From positions 744,001 through 808,000 of the forward strand of contig NC_023065.1 of assembly GCF_000513295.1 (NCBI RefSeq): a stretch of DNA of 64,000 nucleotides. Direction: 5' to 3'. A program made the translations under genes and the position numbers. Origin of the DNA: Magnetospirillum gryphiswaldense MSR-1 v2 (GTDB taxonomy: Bacteria > Pseudomonadota > Alphaproteobacteria > Rhodospirillales > Magnetospirillaceae). Below the pieces are notes generated by a model. It saw nothing but the letters and a program-made list of their open reading frames with translations, was not told the DNA's origin and made no database searches. Numbering within the stretch: the first letter of the stretch is position 1; each line of letters opens with the position of its first letter. Below are positions 26,775-37,380 of this stretch, piece after piece.

Positions 26775-29072
26775 CTACGTCCCCGGCCAATGCAGGGTTT
26801 CGCCGTCGGCCAGACTGATGACGTCGTGGGCGGTGGGGGTCTTGCTCTTGCGACCGCCCTTGCGCTTGGGCGGCTCGGTTTCCGAGCGCTCCATCATGCG
26901 GGCGACGGTTTCCAGCACCGATCCCACGGACGTGGCCGGGGTTTCGGTGATGCCGCTGTTGTCGGCGGCTTCCAGCATCGCCGGTACCACGGTTTCCATG
27001 GCCGCCGGCATAGCGTTTTCGCCAAGACTGCGGCGGCGCAGGTGGTAAACGGTCTGCTTGCCGAAATCCTTGGCCAGCGACAGCACGCCCACATATTCGG
27101 AAATGTACTTGTCCTCGAACGGCGCGCCGTTATTGACCGCTTCGGTGCGCATGGCCGATTGTTCGGCGGTGAGCACGGCGACGAATTGCTGGGTGGCGTA
27201 GACGTGGCCGATCACCGTCACCGGCTCCAGGCGGGCGGCGCGGTTGATGTGGCTGCCGTAGAAGTTCTTGTTGTTGCGGATGGGGTCGATGGCCTCGAAC
27301 ACCGGACCGGCGTGCAAGGAAATGCGCAAGGTCAGCGGGTTGGTCAGCCGGTCCTTCATCTCGACGCCCAGCCGCGCCACCACTTCTTGCATGGTCAGCG
27401 CGTATTCGGCCATGGGGGTGGCCTTGTCCATGACCACGAAGATGGCGTCGCCCCAGGTGTTGATGGATTTCGGCTCGATCCCGGACGCTGCCAAGCCGTC
27501 TTTCAGGCGTGACAGGAAGTCCAGGAAGTCGGGGATATGCTCTTCCTTGAGCTTGGAATAGCCGGCGATGTCGCAAAACAGCATGGAGCGGATGACGCGG
27601 CCCTGGCCTTCCTCGTCGTCGTCGGCGGCACCGCCGAAATCCAGGTTGGGCATGGCCGGACCATCGGGACACAGTTCCGGGTTCTGGGTCAGCAGGTTGT
27701 CCAGATCGATGATGCGCAGGCGCGAGATGTCTTCCCACTGGTCGATGAAGTCGCCGGCGCCGCCGACCAGCGATCCGGGCATCATGTCCCACACCGCCAG
27801 CAGATAGGGGCTGGTGCGCAGAAAGCCCGAGCGCAACGTCGCCAGACCGTGCAGGCACTGATTGGCGAAACGGTACAGCATTTCGTGGCCGAGGAAGCGT
27901 TCCTCGGTGGCATAGGTCACCGAGGCCGCCAGTTTCAGCGCGTTCTTGAAGCGCATCTCCCAGCGCGGGCCGCCATAGCGCACGTCCTCGGCGATGAAAT
28001 CGTCGATGGCGAAGGGCATGACCACGTTGACCTCGGCGCCCCTTTCCAGCATGGCCTCGATGAACAAAAGATCGGCGCCGCAGGCGGCGGTGGAATAGCC
28101 GATCTGGGCGTTCAGTTCGTCGAGTTGCTTGGCGATTTCGGCGCGGACCACCGCTTCCAGGGCGGGGGGGAAGTGCGGCCCCTCGCCCGGACGATCCAGC
28201 GCATGGCCGGTGAACACCACCACGGTGGGCGGCTTGACCACGTCGGCCAGTTCGGCGGGGACGGGAACACCGCCTTGCTGCAGCAATTCAATCTGCTTCA
28301 AGGCCGAGACGACGCGGCCATAATGCACGCCTTCCAGGGCATGGGCCCATTGGAAGGTGCCGATGGCCGCCTCGGTTTCGCCCAGCAGCAATTGCGCCTG
28401 CCCCAAGGTCGCCATCATGCGATAGCGGATATCGGCGGTCAGGGTGGGGTCGATCTCGCCATGGGCCAGCAGGTCGTTGACGCGGGCGGCCAAGGTCTGG
28501 GCCTGGGGCATGTCGCCCAGCATCACCGACATGATGGCGGCATCGATGCCGTCGCGGGCATTGCCGCCGACGGCGAAGGCGCGCAAAAACAATTGCCGGC
28601 AATGTTCCAGGTCCGAGCGCGCCCCCGAGGCCAACCACGCCTCGCGGAAGACGCGGGCCAGGGCGTTATAGGTCTCGGCGTCGGCATCGGCTTCCAGCTT
28701 CTTGCCGCGCACCATTTCCATGGCCTCGGCCAGTTCGGCCATGGCTTCCAGGGCGTCGTCGGAATGGCTTTGGTCCAAGGCCAGCACCGCCCGCTTCAAC
28801 GATGATTGCAGGCGGCGGAACGGGCCTTCATCGATCAGGATGGCGTCGAGCACCGGCGCCAGCAGCCTGCGCGCTTCGTCCACCGCGCCGGTCTGTGACA
28901 GGGCGATGGCACCGAAGATGGCCAGTTTGAAGCTGTTGGGGAAATAGCGCAGGCCGTCGCGGCAGACGTCGTGGGCCAGGAAGTTCTGGCCGTCGTCCAG
29001 CAACGCCCTGGCGGCGCGCTCCCATTCGTCCTGGTTTCTCGGCATCCCCGTCATCGCAGCGGATTCGGCCAT
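26775..29072 (-). CDS. TPR/SLOG-like protein fused to a class III nucleotide cyclase
   Basis: A 765-residue soluble protein. Residues 1-280 are helical TPR/TRAFs-binding-like repeats. Residues 284-460 look like a SLOG-type Rossmann sensor (VVVFTGHALDRPG; STAACGADLLFIEAMLERGA; VVMPF). Residues 494-680 are a class III cyclase with metal Asp501 (LFCDIAGYSKL), Asp542 (NTWGDAIF) and the transition-state pair Asn610/Arg614 (INRAARLEP). The usual purine-selecting Lys and Asp positions are both Asn here (INTWGD; NFYGS), so ATP cannot be assumed as substrate. No membrane segment is visible. It is convergent to the CheB-CheR kinase gene. Confidence 0.8.
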   Translation of the reverse strand: MAESAAMTGMPRNQDEWERAARALLDDGQNFLAHDVCRDGLRYFPNSFKLAIFGAIALSQTGAVDEARRLLAPVLDAILIDEGPFRRLQSSLKRAVLALDQSHSDDALEAMAELAEAMEMVRGKKLEADADAETYNALARVFREAWLASGARSDLEHCRQLFLRAFAVGGNARDGIDAAIMSVMLGDMPQAQTLAARVNDLLAHGEIDPTLTADIRYRMMATLGQAQLLLGETEAAIGTFQWAHALEGVHYGRVVSALKQIELLQQGGVPVPAELADVVKPPTVVVFTGHALDRPGEGPHFPPALEAVVRAEIAKQLDELNAQIGYSTAACGADLLFIEAMLERGAEVNVVMPFAIDDFIAEDVRYGGPRWEMRFKNALKLAASVTYATEERFLGHEMLYRFANQCLHGLATLRSGFLRTSPYLLAVWDMMPGSLVGGAGDFIDQWEDISRLRIIDLDNLLTQNPELCPDGPAMPNLDFGGAADDDEEGQGRVIRSMLFCDIAGYSKLKEEHIPDFLDFLSRLKDGLAASGIEPKSINTWGDAIFVVMDKATPMAEYALTMQEVVARLGVEMKDRLTNPLTLRISLHAGPVFEAIDPIRNNKNFYGSHINRAARLEPVTVIGHVYATQQFVAVLTAEQSAMRTEAVNNGAPFEDKYISEYVGVLSLAKDFGKQTVYHLRRRSLGENAMPAAMETVVPAMLEAADNSGITETPATSVGSVLETVARMMERSETEPPKRKGGRKSKTPTAHDVISLADGETLHWPGT

Positions 29073-29143
29073 GATCGCGCCCTACAGCCTTTGATTTCCC
29101 CGATGGTCAAGGTTTAACACGCGGGACGACCGTGGGCGAGCCT

Positions 29144-30856
29144 TTATGCCGCGCGCGCCCTATCCAACAAGTCGGGGTTGCGCATCTGGGCGACGAAGTG
29201 ATCCACCGCCTGTTGCAGACGGTTGGCGCCATGGGCCAAGCCGGCGGCGGTGTCCAGCACCTGGGCCGAGGCGGTGCCAGCCTGATCGGCGGCCTGGGCC
29301 AGATGGCCGACGCCCTGGGACACCGCCATGGTGCCCTGGGCCGCCTGATCGACGTTGCGGGCGATTTCGTCGGTGGCCGCCTCTTGCTGGCGTACCGATT
29401 GGGCGACGGTTTCGGAAATGGTGTTGAGGCGGGCAACGATGCCGGACACATGGCCGATGGACTGCACCGCGCGGTCGGTTTCCGCCTGCACCGCTTCGAT
29501 ATGGCTGGAAATCTCGGCGGTGGCCTGGGCGGTTTGGGTGGCCAGGTTCTTCACTTCATGTGCCACCACGGCAAAGCCTTTGCCGGCCTCGCCGGCGCGG
29601 GCCGCTTCGATGGTGGCGTTCAGCGCCAGCAGATTGGTTTGCCGGGCGATGGTTTCGATCAAGGTGACGATCTGGCCGATGCGGGCGGTAGCCCCCGACA
29701 GATCGGCGATGATGGCGTTGCTGCTGGCGGCTTCGGCGGCGGCAAGGGCGGCAATGCGGTTGCTTTCCGCCACCTGCTCGGCGATGGCGGCGATGGAGGC
29801 CGACAATTCCTCGGTGGCGGCGGCGACACGGGCGGTATTGCCCGAGGCATCGCGGGCCGCCCTGTCGACCCCTTGCGCATCTTGCTGTGCTTGACTGGAT
29901 ACCTGCGACAGCGAGCGCGCCGCCTGCTCCAGGCTGGTGGCACCGTCGGCCACCGCGTTCAGCACGTCGCGGACGCCATCGTCGAATTCCTCGGCCATGC
30001 GGATGCGGGCTTGGCGACGTTCGGCGCTGGCGGCGCTGGCCTGTTCCGCCTGTTGGGTGCGCAAGCTCTCGCGCTCGATGGCATTGTCCTTGAAAGTGGC
30101 GACGGCGCGGGCGATGTCGCCGATCTCGTCGACGCGATCGGTGCCGGTGACGGCGACCGAGGTGTCGCCGCGGGCCAGAGTGCGCATGGTGGCGATGGCG
30201 GCGGCGATGGGGGTGGTGATGGAACGACCGATGATCAAGGTGACCAGGGCCAGCGCCGCCAGACCGGCGGCGATGACCAGACCGGCGGTCAGGCTGGCCC
30301 GGTTCCAGGCGTGCATGGCGCCGTCGAATTGGACGCGGGCCAAGCCGATCTGCATGTCGGTCAGCTTGCGTAAGGATTCCGCCGCCGCTTCATAGGTTTG
30401 GGCATCGGCTTCACCCAGGTTTTCCCGCGCGCCGAAGGCGTCGCCCTGGGCCAGCATGGCCAGGGTCTGGCCATAGGCCTGACGCCATTGCTTCAATTCG
30501 GTCTGGAACTGCTCGCCCAGGCGGGTTTCTTCCGCATCGTGGGGCAATTGGCGGTATTGCGCCCACAACTCGTCCATGGTCTTGCTGCTGGCGCTGATAT
30601 CGGTGGACAGCCGGTCCAGGGTCAGCCGGCTTTCACTTTGCACGATTTGGACGACATGGCCGCGCACATGGTGCACGTGGTCGAGGATGCGGGCCAACTG
30701 GCCCATGGCCACCACCCGCTGCGCATGCACCGCTTCGGCCCCCTGGGCCAGTTGGCGTCCGCCCAGCATGGCGGTCAGGCCGACAATCGCCAATAGAATG
30801 ATGGCTGAAGCCAGAAGGATCAAAAGGCGATGAGAGAATTTAATGCGGTGCAGCAT
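29144..30856 (-). CDS. Methyl-accepting chemotaxis protein, 4HB-type sensor
   Basis: ATG 30856 (GGAG seven bases upstream) gives 570 residues; the frame opens slightly earlier without an SD. TM1 is at about 10-32, followed by a periplasmic four-helix-bundle sensor of about 150 residues, TM2 at about 190-215, HAMP, and the cytoplasmic signalling domain with the tip [18 protein letters not shown] and [13 protein letters not shown]. It senses a ligand and controls CheA. No che genes adjoin it, and there is no C-terminal NWETF-type tether. Confidence 0.93.
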   Translation of the reverse strand: MLHRIKFSHRLLILLASAIILLAIVGLTAMLGGRQLAQGAEAVHAQRVVAMGQLARILDHVHHVRGHVVQIVQSESRLTLDRLSTDISASSKTMDELWAQYRQLPHDAEETRLGEQFQTELKQWRQAYGQTLAMLAQGDAFGARENLGEADAQTYEAAAESLRKLTDMQIGLARVQFDGAMHAWNRASLTAGLVIAAGLAALALVTLIIGRSITTPIAAAIATMRTLARGDTSVAVTGTDRVDEIGDIARAVATFKDNAIERESLRTQQAEQASAASAERRQARIRMAEEFDDGVRDVLNAVADGATSLEQAARSLSQVSSQAQQDAQGVDRAARDASGNTARVAAATEELSASIAAIAEQVAESNRIAALAAAEAASSNAIIADLSGATARIGQIVTLIETIARQTNLLALNATIEAARAGEAGKGFAVVAHEVKNLATQTAQATAEISSHIEAVQAETDRAVQSIGHVSGIVARLNTISETVAQSVRQQEAATDEIARNVDQAAQGTMAVSQGVGHLAQAADQAGTASAQVLDTAAGLAHGANRLQQAVDHFVAQMRNPDLLDRARAA

Positions 30857-30983
30857 GTCCCGGCTCCCCAGGCGCACGATAACAACTGTGCGCAGGGAGG
30901 CGGTTTTACATTTCCGGTATGATCATGCGCAATTGCGGGAATCCACAGCCGCTTTACGATACTGTCCTATCCATAGGTTTAAT

Positions 30984-31754
30984 TCAGTCTTCGCTATTGT
31001 GACTTTTGCCCTTGCGATGGCGGTAGGTCACCAGTTCATGGACGATACCGTGCAGGGTCTGTACTTCCTGGCCGGTCAGATGGGCGCGCTGGAACAGGTT
31101 GCGGATATTGCGCACCATCACCGGGCGCTTGTCGGCAATGCGCAGGAAACCGCATTCGTCCAATTCGCGTTCCAGATGATCAAAGAAATGCTGCAGCTTT
31201 TCCTTGGTCGCCGGCGGCTCGGCCCCCTTGGTCATGTGCCGCTCGGGCAGGGTGGGGGCGGCGGCCTGATACCATTCATAGGCCACCAGCAGCACGCATT
31301 GCGCCAGGTTCAGCGATGAATAATCCGGGTTCAGGGGCACGGTGACGACGGTATCGGCCAGGGCGACGTCGTCGTTTTCCAGCCCGGTGCGTTCGGGGCC
31401 GAACATGACGCCGAATTTCTGCCCGTCGGCATCAAGGCTGCGCATGGCCTGGGCGGCACTCTTCGGCGTATCCACCGGCTTGACCATGAAGCGGTTGCGC
31501 GCGGTGGTCGCCCATACCCGGTTGAGATCGGCTACCGCCTCGGCGGTGGTGTCGAAGATCTTGGCCCCCAGCACCACCCGGTCGGCGCCCGAGGCGGCGG
31601 CGATGGCGCGATCAGACAGCCAGTCGGGCCGCGGCGCCACCAGCCGCAAATCGGTCAAACCGTTATTGAGCATGGCCCGGGCGGCGGTGCCGATGTTTTC
31701 GGACAATTGCGGCCGCACCAGGATGATGGCGGGGCCGGAAACAGCTTCGGTCAA
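30984..31754 (-). CDS. trmJ: tRNA (cytidine/uridine-2'-O-)-methyltransferase TrmJ
   Basis: A SPOUT-family methyltransferase of 256 residues starting at TTG 31754, which overlaps the upstream stop (TTGA) and implies coupled translation. The frame itself extends far upstream. The sequence has AIILVRPQLSENIGTAARAM, FGVMFGPERTGLENDDV and VPLNPDYSSLNLAQCVLLVA, the three SPOUT knot motifs. TrmJ 2'-O-methylates position 32 of tRNAs. A C-terminal helical extension (LQHFFDHLERELDECGFL) is typical. Confidence 0.92.
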   Translation of the reverse strand: MTEAVSGPAIILVRPQLSENIGTAARAMLNNGLTDLRLVAPRPDWLSDRAIAAASGADRVVLGAKIFDTTAEAVADLNRVWATTARNRFMVKPVDTPKSAAQAMRSLDADGQKFGVMFGPERTGLENDDVALADTVVTVPLNPDYSSLNLAQCVLLVAYEWYQAAAPTLPERHMTKGAEPPATKEKLQHFFDHLERELDECGFLRIADKRPVMVRNIRNLFQRAHLTGQEVQTLHGIVHELVTYRHRKGKSHNSED

Positions 31755-32434
31755 TGTAGAACACCCATGATATAGCCGATGAAGACGCCGAGCACGGTCA
31801 TCAAGGGCAGGCCGAAACCGGCCAGCAGCTTGCGCACCTTGGCGTCCTTCTTGGTGGTGAAGACGAAATGGCGCTGCATGGAGCGCACCACCACCTCGAC
31901 GGCGGCGGCGCCGGCGAAATCGGTGAACACCCCGGTCACCGCCCACGGTCCGCAGGCGCCGTCCTCGAAGGTGTTGACCACGGCGCGGCTGGACTTGTCG
32001 TTTTCGTCCAGGAAGGTTTCCCAGCAGGCCTTGACCTTGCGGCCCTGCACCTTGTCCATCTGCGGCTCGATGCGCTGGAAGGTGTAGGTGGTGTCGATGA
32101 CGCGGACGATGCGCGAGTTGGGTTCCGGCTTGGGCGGCGGCGGCGGTGCCGGCGGCTTTTCCTCGGGCGGCGGGCCGCCGCCCATCACCGCGTGGATGGG
32201 GTGATCGGCGGGCGCCAGCATCTGCCAGCGCTTGATCGCCTCGCGCGCCACGTCCAGATGGCCCTTGGCCACCAGCAACTCGGCCACCGCCTGCCAGTAA
32301 TCGGCGGGGCCGGGCGGGTCGCCGTTTTCGGCCCGGGCATTGTTGAGGGCGGCCAGCAACTCGGTGCGCAGGGGCGGGGGGCCATAGATGGCCACCCAAT
32401 CCTGCATCTGCGCCAGAAGGTCGGCCTGAGCCAT
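31751..32434 (-). CDS. Conserved tail-anchored hypothetical protein
   Basis: A 227-residue protein. Residues 1-85 form a helical domain (LLAQMQDWVAIYGPPPLRTE). A proline-rich linker (PPPEEKPPAPPPPPKPEP) follows, then a basic globular region with SRIVRVIDTTYTFQR and VKACWETFLDEN. A single C-terminal membrane segment (about 205-225; LPLMTVLGVFIGYIMGV) ends it. It is translated between cimA (three-base gap) and trmJ (overlap). I do not recognise a family; the architecture suggests an inner-membrane, cytoplasm-facing protein. Confidence 0.7.
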   Translation of the reverse strand: MAQADLLAQMQDWVAIYGPPPLRTELLAALNNARAENGDPPGPADYWQAVAELLVAKGHLDVAREAIKRWQMLAPADHPIHAVMGGGPPPEEKPPAPPPPPKPEPNSRIVRVIDTTYTFQRIEPQMDKVQGRKVKACWETFLDENDKSSRAVVNTFEDGACGPWAVTGVFTDFAGAAAVEVVVRSMQRHFVFTTKKDAKVRKLLAGFGLPLMTVLGVFIGYIMGVLH

Positions 32435-32437
32435 GGC

Positions 32438-34081
32438 CTAATCCCTGTCCGCGAAGCGATAGAGCATATAGGCGATGGAATCCTGCAAGGCTTCCAGCGA
32501 CGCCTCCAAAACGTTGGAATGCACGCCCACCGTGGTCCAGCGATGGCCCTGGCCGTCGGTGCTTTCGATGGTGACGCGGGTCCGGGCCGCGGTGCCGGCG
32601 GTGCTTTCGACGATGCGCACGCGGTAATCGGCCAGTTCCAGGGCTTCCAATTGCGGGAAGGGGCCGGTCAGCACCTGACGTAGCGCGGTGTCGAAGGCGT
32701 GGACCGGGCCGTCGCCTTCGCCCACCTGGATGTATTCGCGCCCACCCACTTCCACCTTGACGGTGGCTTCCGACAGGGTGACCCAATGGCCGACGGCGTT
32801 GCGGCGGCGTTCGTCGATGACGCGATAGCGTTCCAGGCGGAAGTAATCGGGGACTTGGCCCAGCGCCCGGCGCACCAGCAATTCAAAGCTGGCGGCGGCG
32901 GTGTCGTAGGCATAGCCCTCGTGTTCCAGCCGCTTGATCAGATCGACCAGATCGGCCACCTCGCGCGGGTCGAAATCCACCTGCATCTGCTCGACCACGT
33001 TGATCAGCGCGTCCTTCTTGACGCTGGCGATGTCGATACCCAGATCGGCCATGCGGGCGACGATGTTGGAGCGCCCGGCCTGATCGGACACCACGATCTG
33101 GCGCACATTGCCGACCCGGGCCGGGTCGACGTGTTCGTAGCAGCTGGGATCCTTGGCCACCGCCGACACATGCAGCCCGCCCTTATGGGCGAAGGCCGAA
33201 CTGCCCACATAGGGCTGCGAGCGGTTGGGCTTCCTGTCCAGGACCTCGTCCAGCGCCCGGCTGACGCGGACCAGATTTTTCAGGTTGTCCAGGCTGACAC
33301 CGGTCTCGAAGCCCATCTTCAGCATCAGGTTGGGGATGATGCTGACCAGATTGGCGTTGCCGCAGCGTTCGCCCAGGCCGTTGATGGTGCCTTGGACCTG
33401 CCGCACCCCGGCCTTGACCGCCGCCAGGCTGTTGGCTACCGCCGCTTCGGTGTCGTTGTGGCAATGGATGCCCAGATGCGAGCCGGGGATGCCGGCCTTG
33501 ATGACTTCACCGACGATGCGCTCGATATCGTGCGGCAGTGAGCCGCCATTGGTGTCGCACAGCACCATCCAGCGGGCACCGTTGTCATAGGCGGCCTTCA
33601 GGGCTTGCAGGGCATAGGCCGGATTGGCCTTGTAGCCGTCGAAGAAATGCTCGGCGTCGTACAGCACCTCGGGCACCTTCTTGCCCAACTGGGCGATGGA
33701 TTCGCCGATCATGCGCAGGTTTTCGTCCAACTCGATGCCCAAGGCCACGGTGACCTGAAAGTCCCACGACTTGCCGACCATGGTCACCGCGCCGACCGGA
33801 TGCTGGGTCAGGGCGGCAAGACCGGGGTCGTTGTCGGCGGAGCGACCGGCGCGCCGGGTCATGCCGAAGGCGCACAGCTTGGACTGGCTGAACTTGGGCG
33901 GCGCGGCGAAAAAGGCATCGTCGGTGGGGTTGGCACCGGGCCAGCCACCTTCGATATAGTCAATACCCAGCGAATCCAGCTCCCGAGCAATCTTGGCCTT
34001 GTCCGCGGCCGAGAAATCGACGCCCTGAGTTTGGGCACCATCGCGCAGGGTGGTATCGTAGATATAGACGCGGTTGCTCAT
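32438..34081 (-). CDS. cimA: (R)-citramalate synthase
   Basis: From ATG 34081 the protein is 547 residues, fitting the CimA type related to 2-isopropylmalate synthase. The HMGL-like TIM barrel has IYDTTLRDGAQTQGVDFS, GGWPGANPTD and the metal-binding HxH in LGIHCHNDTEAAVANS. The C-terminal LeuA-type regulatory domain includes VTLSEATVKVEVGGREY and DYRVRIVESTAGTAA. It condenses pyruvate and acetyl-CoA to citramalate, the first step of the threonine-independent isoleucine route. It heads the cimA-hypothetical-trmJ operon. Confidence 0.93.
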   Translation of the reverse strand: MSNRVYIYDTTLRDGAQTQGVDFSAADKAKIARELDSLGIDYIEGGWPGANPTDDAFFAAPPKFSQSKLCAFGMTRRAGRSADNDPGLAALTQHPVGAVTMVGKSWDFQVTVALGIELDENLRMIGESIAQLGKKVPEVLYDAEHFFDGYKANPAYALQALKAAYDNGARWMVLCDTNGGSLPHDIERIVGEVIKAGIPGSHLGIHCHNDTEAAVANSLAAVKAGVRQVQGTINGLGERCGNANLVSIIPNLMLKMGFETGVSLDNLKNLVRVSRALDEVLDRKPNRSQPYVGSSAFAHKGGLHVSAVAKDPSCYEHVDPARVGNVRQIVVSDQAGRSNIVARMADLGIDIASVKKDALINVVEQMQVDFDPREVADLVDLIKRLEHEGYAYDTAAASFELLVRRALGQVPDYFRLERYRVIDERRRNAVGHWVTLSEATVKVEVGGREYIQVGEGDGPVHAFDTALRQVLTGPFPQLEALELADYRVRIVESTAGTAARTRVTIESTDGQGHRWTTVGVHSNVLEASLEALQDSIAYMLYRFADRD

Positions 34082-34151
34082 GTTCGCCTTGGTTCCGGCT
34101 TTGGAAAGAAGAGAGGAAATGTGCCCCATGCCGGCTGCCGGGGCAAGACTA

Positions 34152-34655
34152 TTAGGGTTTTTCCGTCGCCAGCCGGAACAGCGTCTTCATCATCGCCGGG
34201 ATTTCGCGCAGATGCGCCATCACCCATTCGGCGCTGACACTCTCGGGCCGTGCCCCCGACAACGCCACCTTCAGGCCGTGATGGGCGAAGATCAGCCGGG
34301 CACGCGGCAGGTGGAAGCTGTCGGTGACCAGCAACAGCCGGGTCCAGCCTTGGGCGACGATGATGGGGGCGCAATAGCGGGCATTGCCGATGGTGTTGCG
34401 TGATTGGTCCTCGACGACGATGCGATCGGCGTCGATGCCGGCGGCCATGGCCAGATCGCGCATGACTTGCGCCTCGGGGGTGGGGTGGTTGACGGCGCCG
34501 CCGCTCATCAGCAGATGCGCTACCCGCCCGCTGTGCACCAGAGTGGCGGCATGGGCGACGCGGCGGGCCAAGGCGGGGGAAGGCGTGCCGTCGGCCATTA
34601 CCTTGGCGCCCAGGACGATGGCGCAATGGAACTCGACATTCATCAGATTTTTCAT
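34152..34655 (-). CDS. YdcF-like DUF218 protein
   Basis: A 167-residue protein with the DUF218 pattern: CAIVLGAKVMADGTPSPALA, RVAHLLMSGGAVN, EDQSRNTIGNARYCAPI and LLLVTDSFHLPRARLIF. The DUF218/SanA-like fold binds nucleotides or acts in envelope work; no signal peptide or membrane segment is present here. Its start is 35 bases from the divergent methyltransferase start, so the promoters must overlap. Confidence 0.85.
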   Translation of the reverse strand: MKNLMNVEFHCAIVLGAKVMADGTPSPALARRVAHAATLVHSGRVAHLLMSGGAVNHPTPEAQVMRDLAMAAGIDADRIVVEDQSRNTIGNARYCAPIIVAQGWTRLLLVTDSFHLPRARLIFAHHGLKVALSGARPESVSAEWVMAHLREIPAMMKTLFRLATEKP

Positions 34656-34690
34656 ATATGCATCGTGTGGTCTGAAAAAAGGAAAACGTC

Positions 34691-35374
34691 ATGCAGCGCC
34701 GCCGCAATTCCGATGTGATTGTCGAGACCCTGGAGCTGGAAGGCAAGCGCGTCATCGACGTCGGCTGCGGCGATGGCCATCTGTCCCGGCTGCTGGCCAA
34801 GAACGGCGCCCAGGTACTGGGGGTGGAATGTTCGCCGCGTCAATTGGCCAAGGCCCGCGCTGCCGAGCCCATGGCGGGGGTCGAGATCGTCGATGGGGTC
34901 GGTCAGAACCTGCCGGCGGATGATGAAAGCGCCGACATCGTGGTCTTCTTCAATTCCCTGCATCATGTGCCGGCGGACTTCATGCAAGCCGCCTTGGCCG
35001 AGGCCCGCCGGGTGCTGAAGCCCGGCGGATTGGTCTATGTGTCGGAACCGATAGCCGAAGGGCTGTTTTTCCAGACCTGCAAGCCGGTGGACGATGAAAC
35101 CCAGGTGCGGGCTTTGGCCCAAGAGGCGGTGCAAGGCGCGCCCGGATTGGATGTGGTTGACGAAATCGCTTATCTGCACGCCATCAGCATGCGCGATTAC
35201 GATGCCTTCCGTGATCGCATCATTTCCGCCAATGCCGAACGCGAGGCCAAATTCGCGGCCATCGACGGCGACATGCGCGCCCTGTTCGCCGCCAATGGCC
35301 GCGCCAATGCCGAAGGCGGCATGGATTTCGACCAGCCCATGCGGGTCAACGTCTTACGTAAATCAGATGCCTAA
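34691..35374 (+). CDS. Class I SAM-dependent methyltransferase
   Basis: A 227-residue protein with AAGGA upstream of ATG 34691. Motif I is [16 protein letters not shown], the acidic end of strand 2 is in GVECSPRQL, and the post-I motif is [16 protein letters not shown] with [13 protein letters not shown]. This is a typical Methyltransf_11 small-molecule methyltransferase. The substrate is not readable. It overlaps the convergent MCP gene by four bases. Confidence 0.88.
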   Translation: MQRRRNSDVIVETLELEGKRVIDVGCGDGHLSRLLAKNGAQVLGVECSPRQLAKARAAEPMAGVEIVDGVGQNLPADDESADIVVFFNSLHHVPADFMQAALAEARRVLKPGGLVYVSEPIAEGLFFQTCKPVDDETQVRALAQEAVQGAPGLDVVDEIAYLHAISMRDYDAFRDRIISANAEREAKFAAIDGDMRALFAANGRANAEGGMDFDQPMRVNVLRKSDA

Positions 35375-37332
35375 ATCGCCTTGATGCTGTCGAGGAAGCT
35401 TTCGGTTTCCCGGCTCATGGCCCCGGCTTCCACCTTCAAGTCATCGGCGGCCTGGCTGAGTTGGCCGGCCAATTGGCCGGTGGCGCCGGCTTCGTCGCTG
35501 ACCTCGCCGATGCTGCGGGTGACGATGGCGTTGGCCCCGGCCACTTCCTGGACATTGCGGGCGATTTCCTGGGTGGCGGCGTTTTGCTCTTCCACCGCGG
35601 CGGCGATGGAGGTGACCACCTGATCCACCTGGCGGATGGTGCTGGTGGTGCGGCCGATGACCGCGACCACGTTACGGGTGATGCCTTGGATGTCGCCGAT
35701 CTGGGCCTGGATTTCGCTGGTGGCCTTGGCGGTCTGGTTGGCCAGCGATTTGACTTCGCCGGCGACCACGGCGAAGCCTTTGCCGGTCTCACCGGCGCGC
35801 GCCGCCTCGATGGTGGCGTTCAAGGCCAACAGATTGGTCTGACTGGCGATGGCCTCGATCAGGCGGACCACTTCGCCGATGCGGATGGCCACCTGCTGCA
35901 ATTCCTCCACCGTCCGGGTGGTTTCCTCGATATGTTCGACGGCGGTCTGCGAAATGACCGAGGTTTCCTGCACCCGGCGGCTGATTTCGCTGGTCGAGGC
36001 CGACAATTCGTCGGTGGCCGAGGCCACGGTCTGCACATTGGCCGAGGTTTCCTCCGCCGCCGAGGTCACGGTGATGCTGCGTTCGCCCGTCTGCTGGGCC
36101 GAATGGCGCAAATTGCCCGACGCGCCATGCACCTGCTCGACGGTGGCATTAACTCGGGCCAGCAATTGTCCGACCGCCGCGTCATAGGCGGCGACCACTT
36201 CGTCGCGGCGCTGGGCTCGGGCAATTTCCGCCATATTTTTTTCCCGCGCTTGCGCTTCCAGCCGCTCGGCCTGGATCAGACCTTGCTTAAAGGTCTCGAC
36301 CGAGCGGGCCATCTCGCCGATTTCATCCGTTTTCTCGACGAAGGGCACGGCGATGTCGCGGCGACCGCCGCTGAGCTCGCTCATTACCGTGGTCATGGCG
36401 CGGACCGGGGCGGTGATGGAGCGGGCGATGCGCCACGCCACCAGCGCCGACGCGGCGATACCGGCCAGGGACGCCAGGGCGATCAGCCCTTTGATGCGAT
36501 CATCCATCTCGTCCATCTGCGCATGCTCCAGCGCGGTCTGGGCGACGCCGAATTCACCTATTTTGTCGATGGCGGGGGCGAAGGCCCCATAAGTCTTGCT
36601 CAGACTTTGGATGGCGTCGTTGGTGGTTTCGGTCTGGGCAACCAGACGGCGCAAGGCGTCCATGTAGGTGTCAAGCAGGGCCTTGGCGTCGCGCTGCTGA
36701 TCGGCGCTGAGGATTGAACCGGCCAGGATGTGCTGGAAGTGTGCGGCTTCTTCCGCCGCTTTTTTCAGGTATTCGGGGTTTTCCCGCAGCAGGAAATCCT
36801 TTTCGTGTCGTCGCAGTGTCAGCATGGACGCATTCAGGCGGACATCGTTGGCCGATTTCAGCATGGTTTCCAGCGTATGGACGGCCTTGCGCAATTCGCC
36901 CTGTGCGCCCGTTTCATGGGTCAGTCCCTTGGCCGTCATGTTATCGACCAGGACGTCGAAAGCCTTGGCGTAAGCGGCAAGGCCGTCGGCCACGGTGTCG
37001 ATGTCCGTGGCGATGGCGGCAGCCATTTCATGGCCCTTCAGGGCAGTGCTCAGGTGGGCGGCATCCTGCTGGGCCTTGCGGTTCCTGTCCGCATAGGACG
37101 ATTCGGACCGCAGCAGAAAATCCTTTTCCGCCCGGCGGATTTCCAGGCCGGCGATGCGCAGGTCCTTGGACAGGATTTCCATCTCGGTGAAGGCGGCCAC
37201 CCGTTGGTCGGCCTTGTCCATCTGCACCAAGGCCCAGGCGAACAGGCCGCACAGTGCCACCGCCAGGGCGATGCCCATGCCGGCCAAGGCCATGATCCGG
37301 TCGCCGATTTGCAAAGAACGCGTTCCGACCAT
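35371..37332 (-). CDS. Methyl-accepting chemotaxis protein with HBM sensor domain
   Basis: ATG 37332 gives 653 residues; a TTG twelve bases earlier is an alternative. TM1 is at about 14-36 and TM2 at about 290-310. The periplasmic domain carries the paired signature [10 protein letters not shown] and [10 protein letters not shown] about 115 residues apart. This marks the helical bimodular (HBM) domain known to bind organic acids such as TCA intermediates. HAMP and the signalling tip [18 protein letters not shown] follow. The IS630 element ends only 28 bases upstream of the ATG, so the native promoter is probably displaced. Confidence 0.93.
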   Translation of the reverse strand: MVGTRSLQIGDRIMALAGMGIALAVALCGLFAWALVQMDKADQRVAAFTEMEILSKDLRIAGLEIRRAEKDFLLRSESSYADRNRKAQQDAAHLSTALKGHEMAAAIATDIDTVADGLAAYAKAFDVLVDNMTAKGLTHETGAQGELRKAVHTLETMLKSANDVRLNASMLTLRRHEKDFLLRENPEYLKKAAEEAAHFQHILAGSILSADQQRDAKALLDTYMDALRRLVAQTETTNDAIQSLSKTYGAFAPAIDKIGEFGVAQTALEHAQMDEMDDRIKGLIALASLAGIAASALVAWRIARSITAPVRAMTTVMSELSGGRRDIAVPFVEKTDEIGEMARSVETFKQGLIQAERLEAQAREKNMAEIARAQRRDEVVAAYDAAVGQLLARVNATVEQVHGASGNLRHSAQQTGERSITVTSAAEETSANVQTVASATDELSASTSEISRRVQETSVISQTAVEHIEETTRTVEELQQVAIRIGEVVRLIEAIASQTNLLALNATIEAARAGETGKGFAVVAGEVKSLANQTAKATSEIQAQIGDIQGITRNVVAVIGRTTSTIRQVDQVVTSIAAAVEEQNAATQEIARNVQEVAGANAIVTRSIGEVSDEAGATGQLAGQLSQAADDLKVEAGAMSRETESFLDSIKAI

Positions 37333-37360
37333 ATCGCCTGCCAATCCATGCTGATGTCTA

Positions 37361-37380
37361 GAGCATTTTCACATCGAGCG
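37361..37380 (+). repeat. IS630 left terminal inverted repeat
   Basis: GAGCATTTTCACATCGAGCG. It matches the complement of the right end at 16 of 20 positions; differences are at positions 5, 6, 13 and 14. The transposase stop codon lies inside this repeat. Confidence 0.9.
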
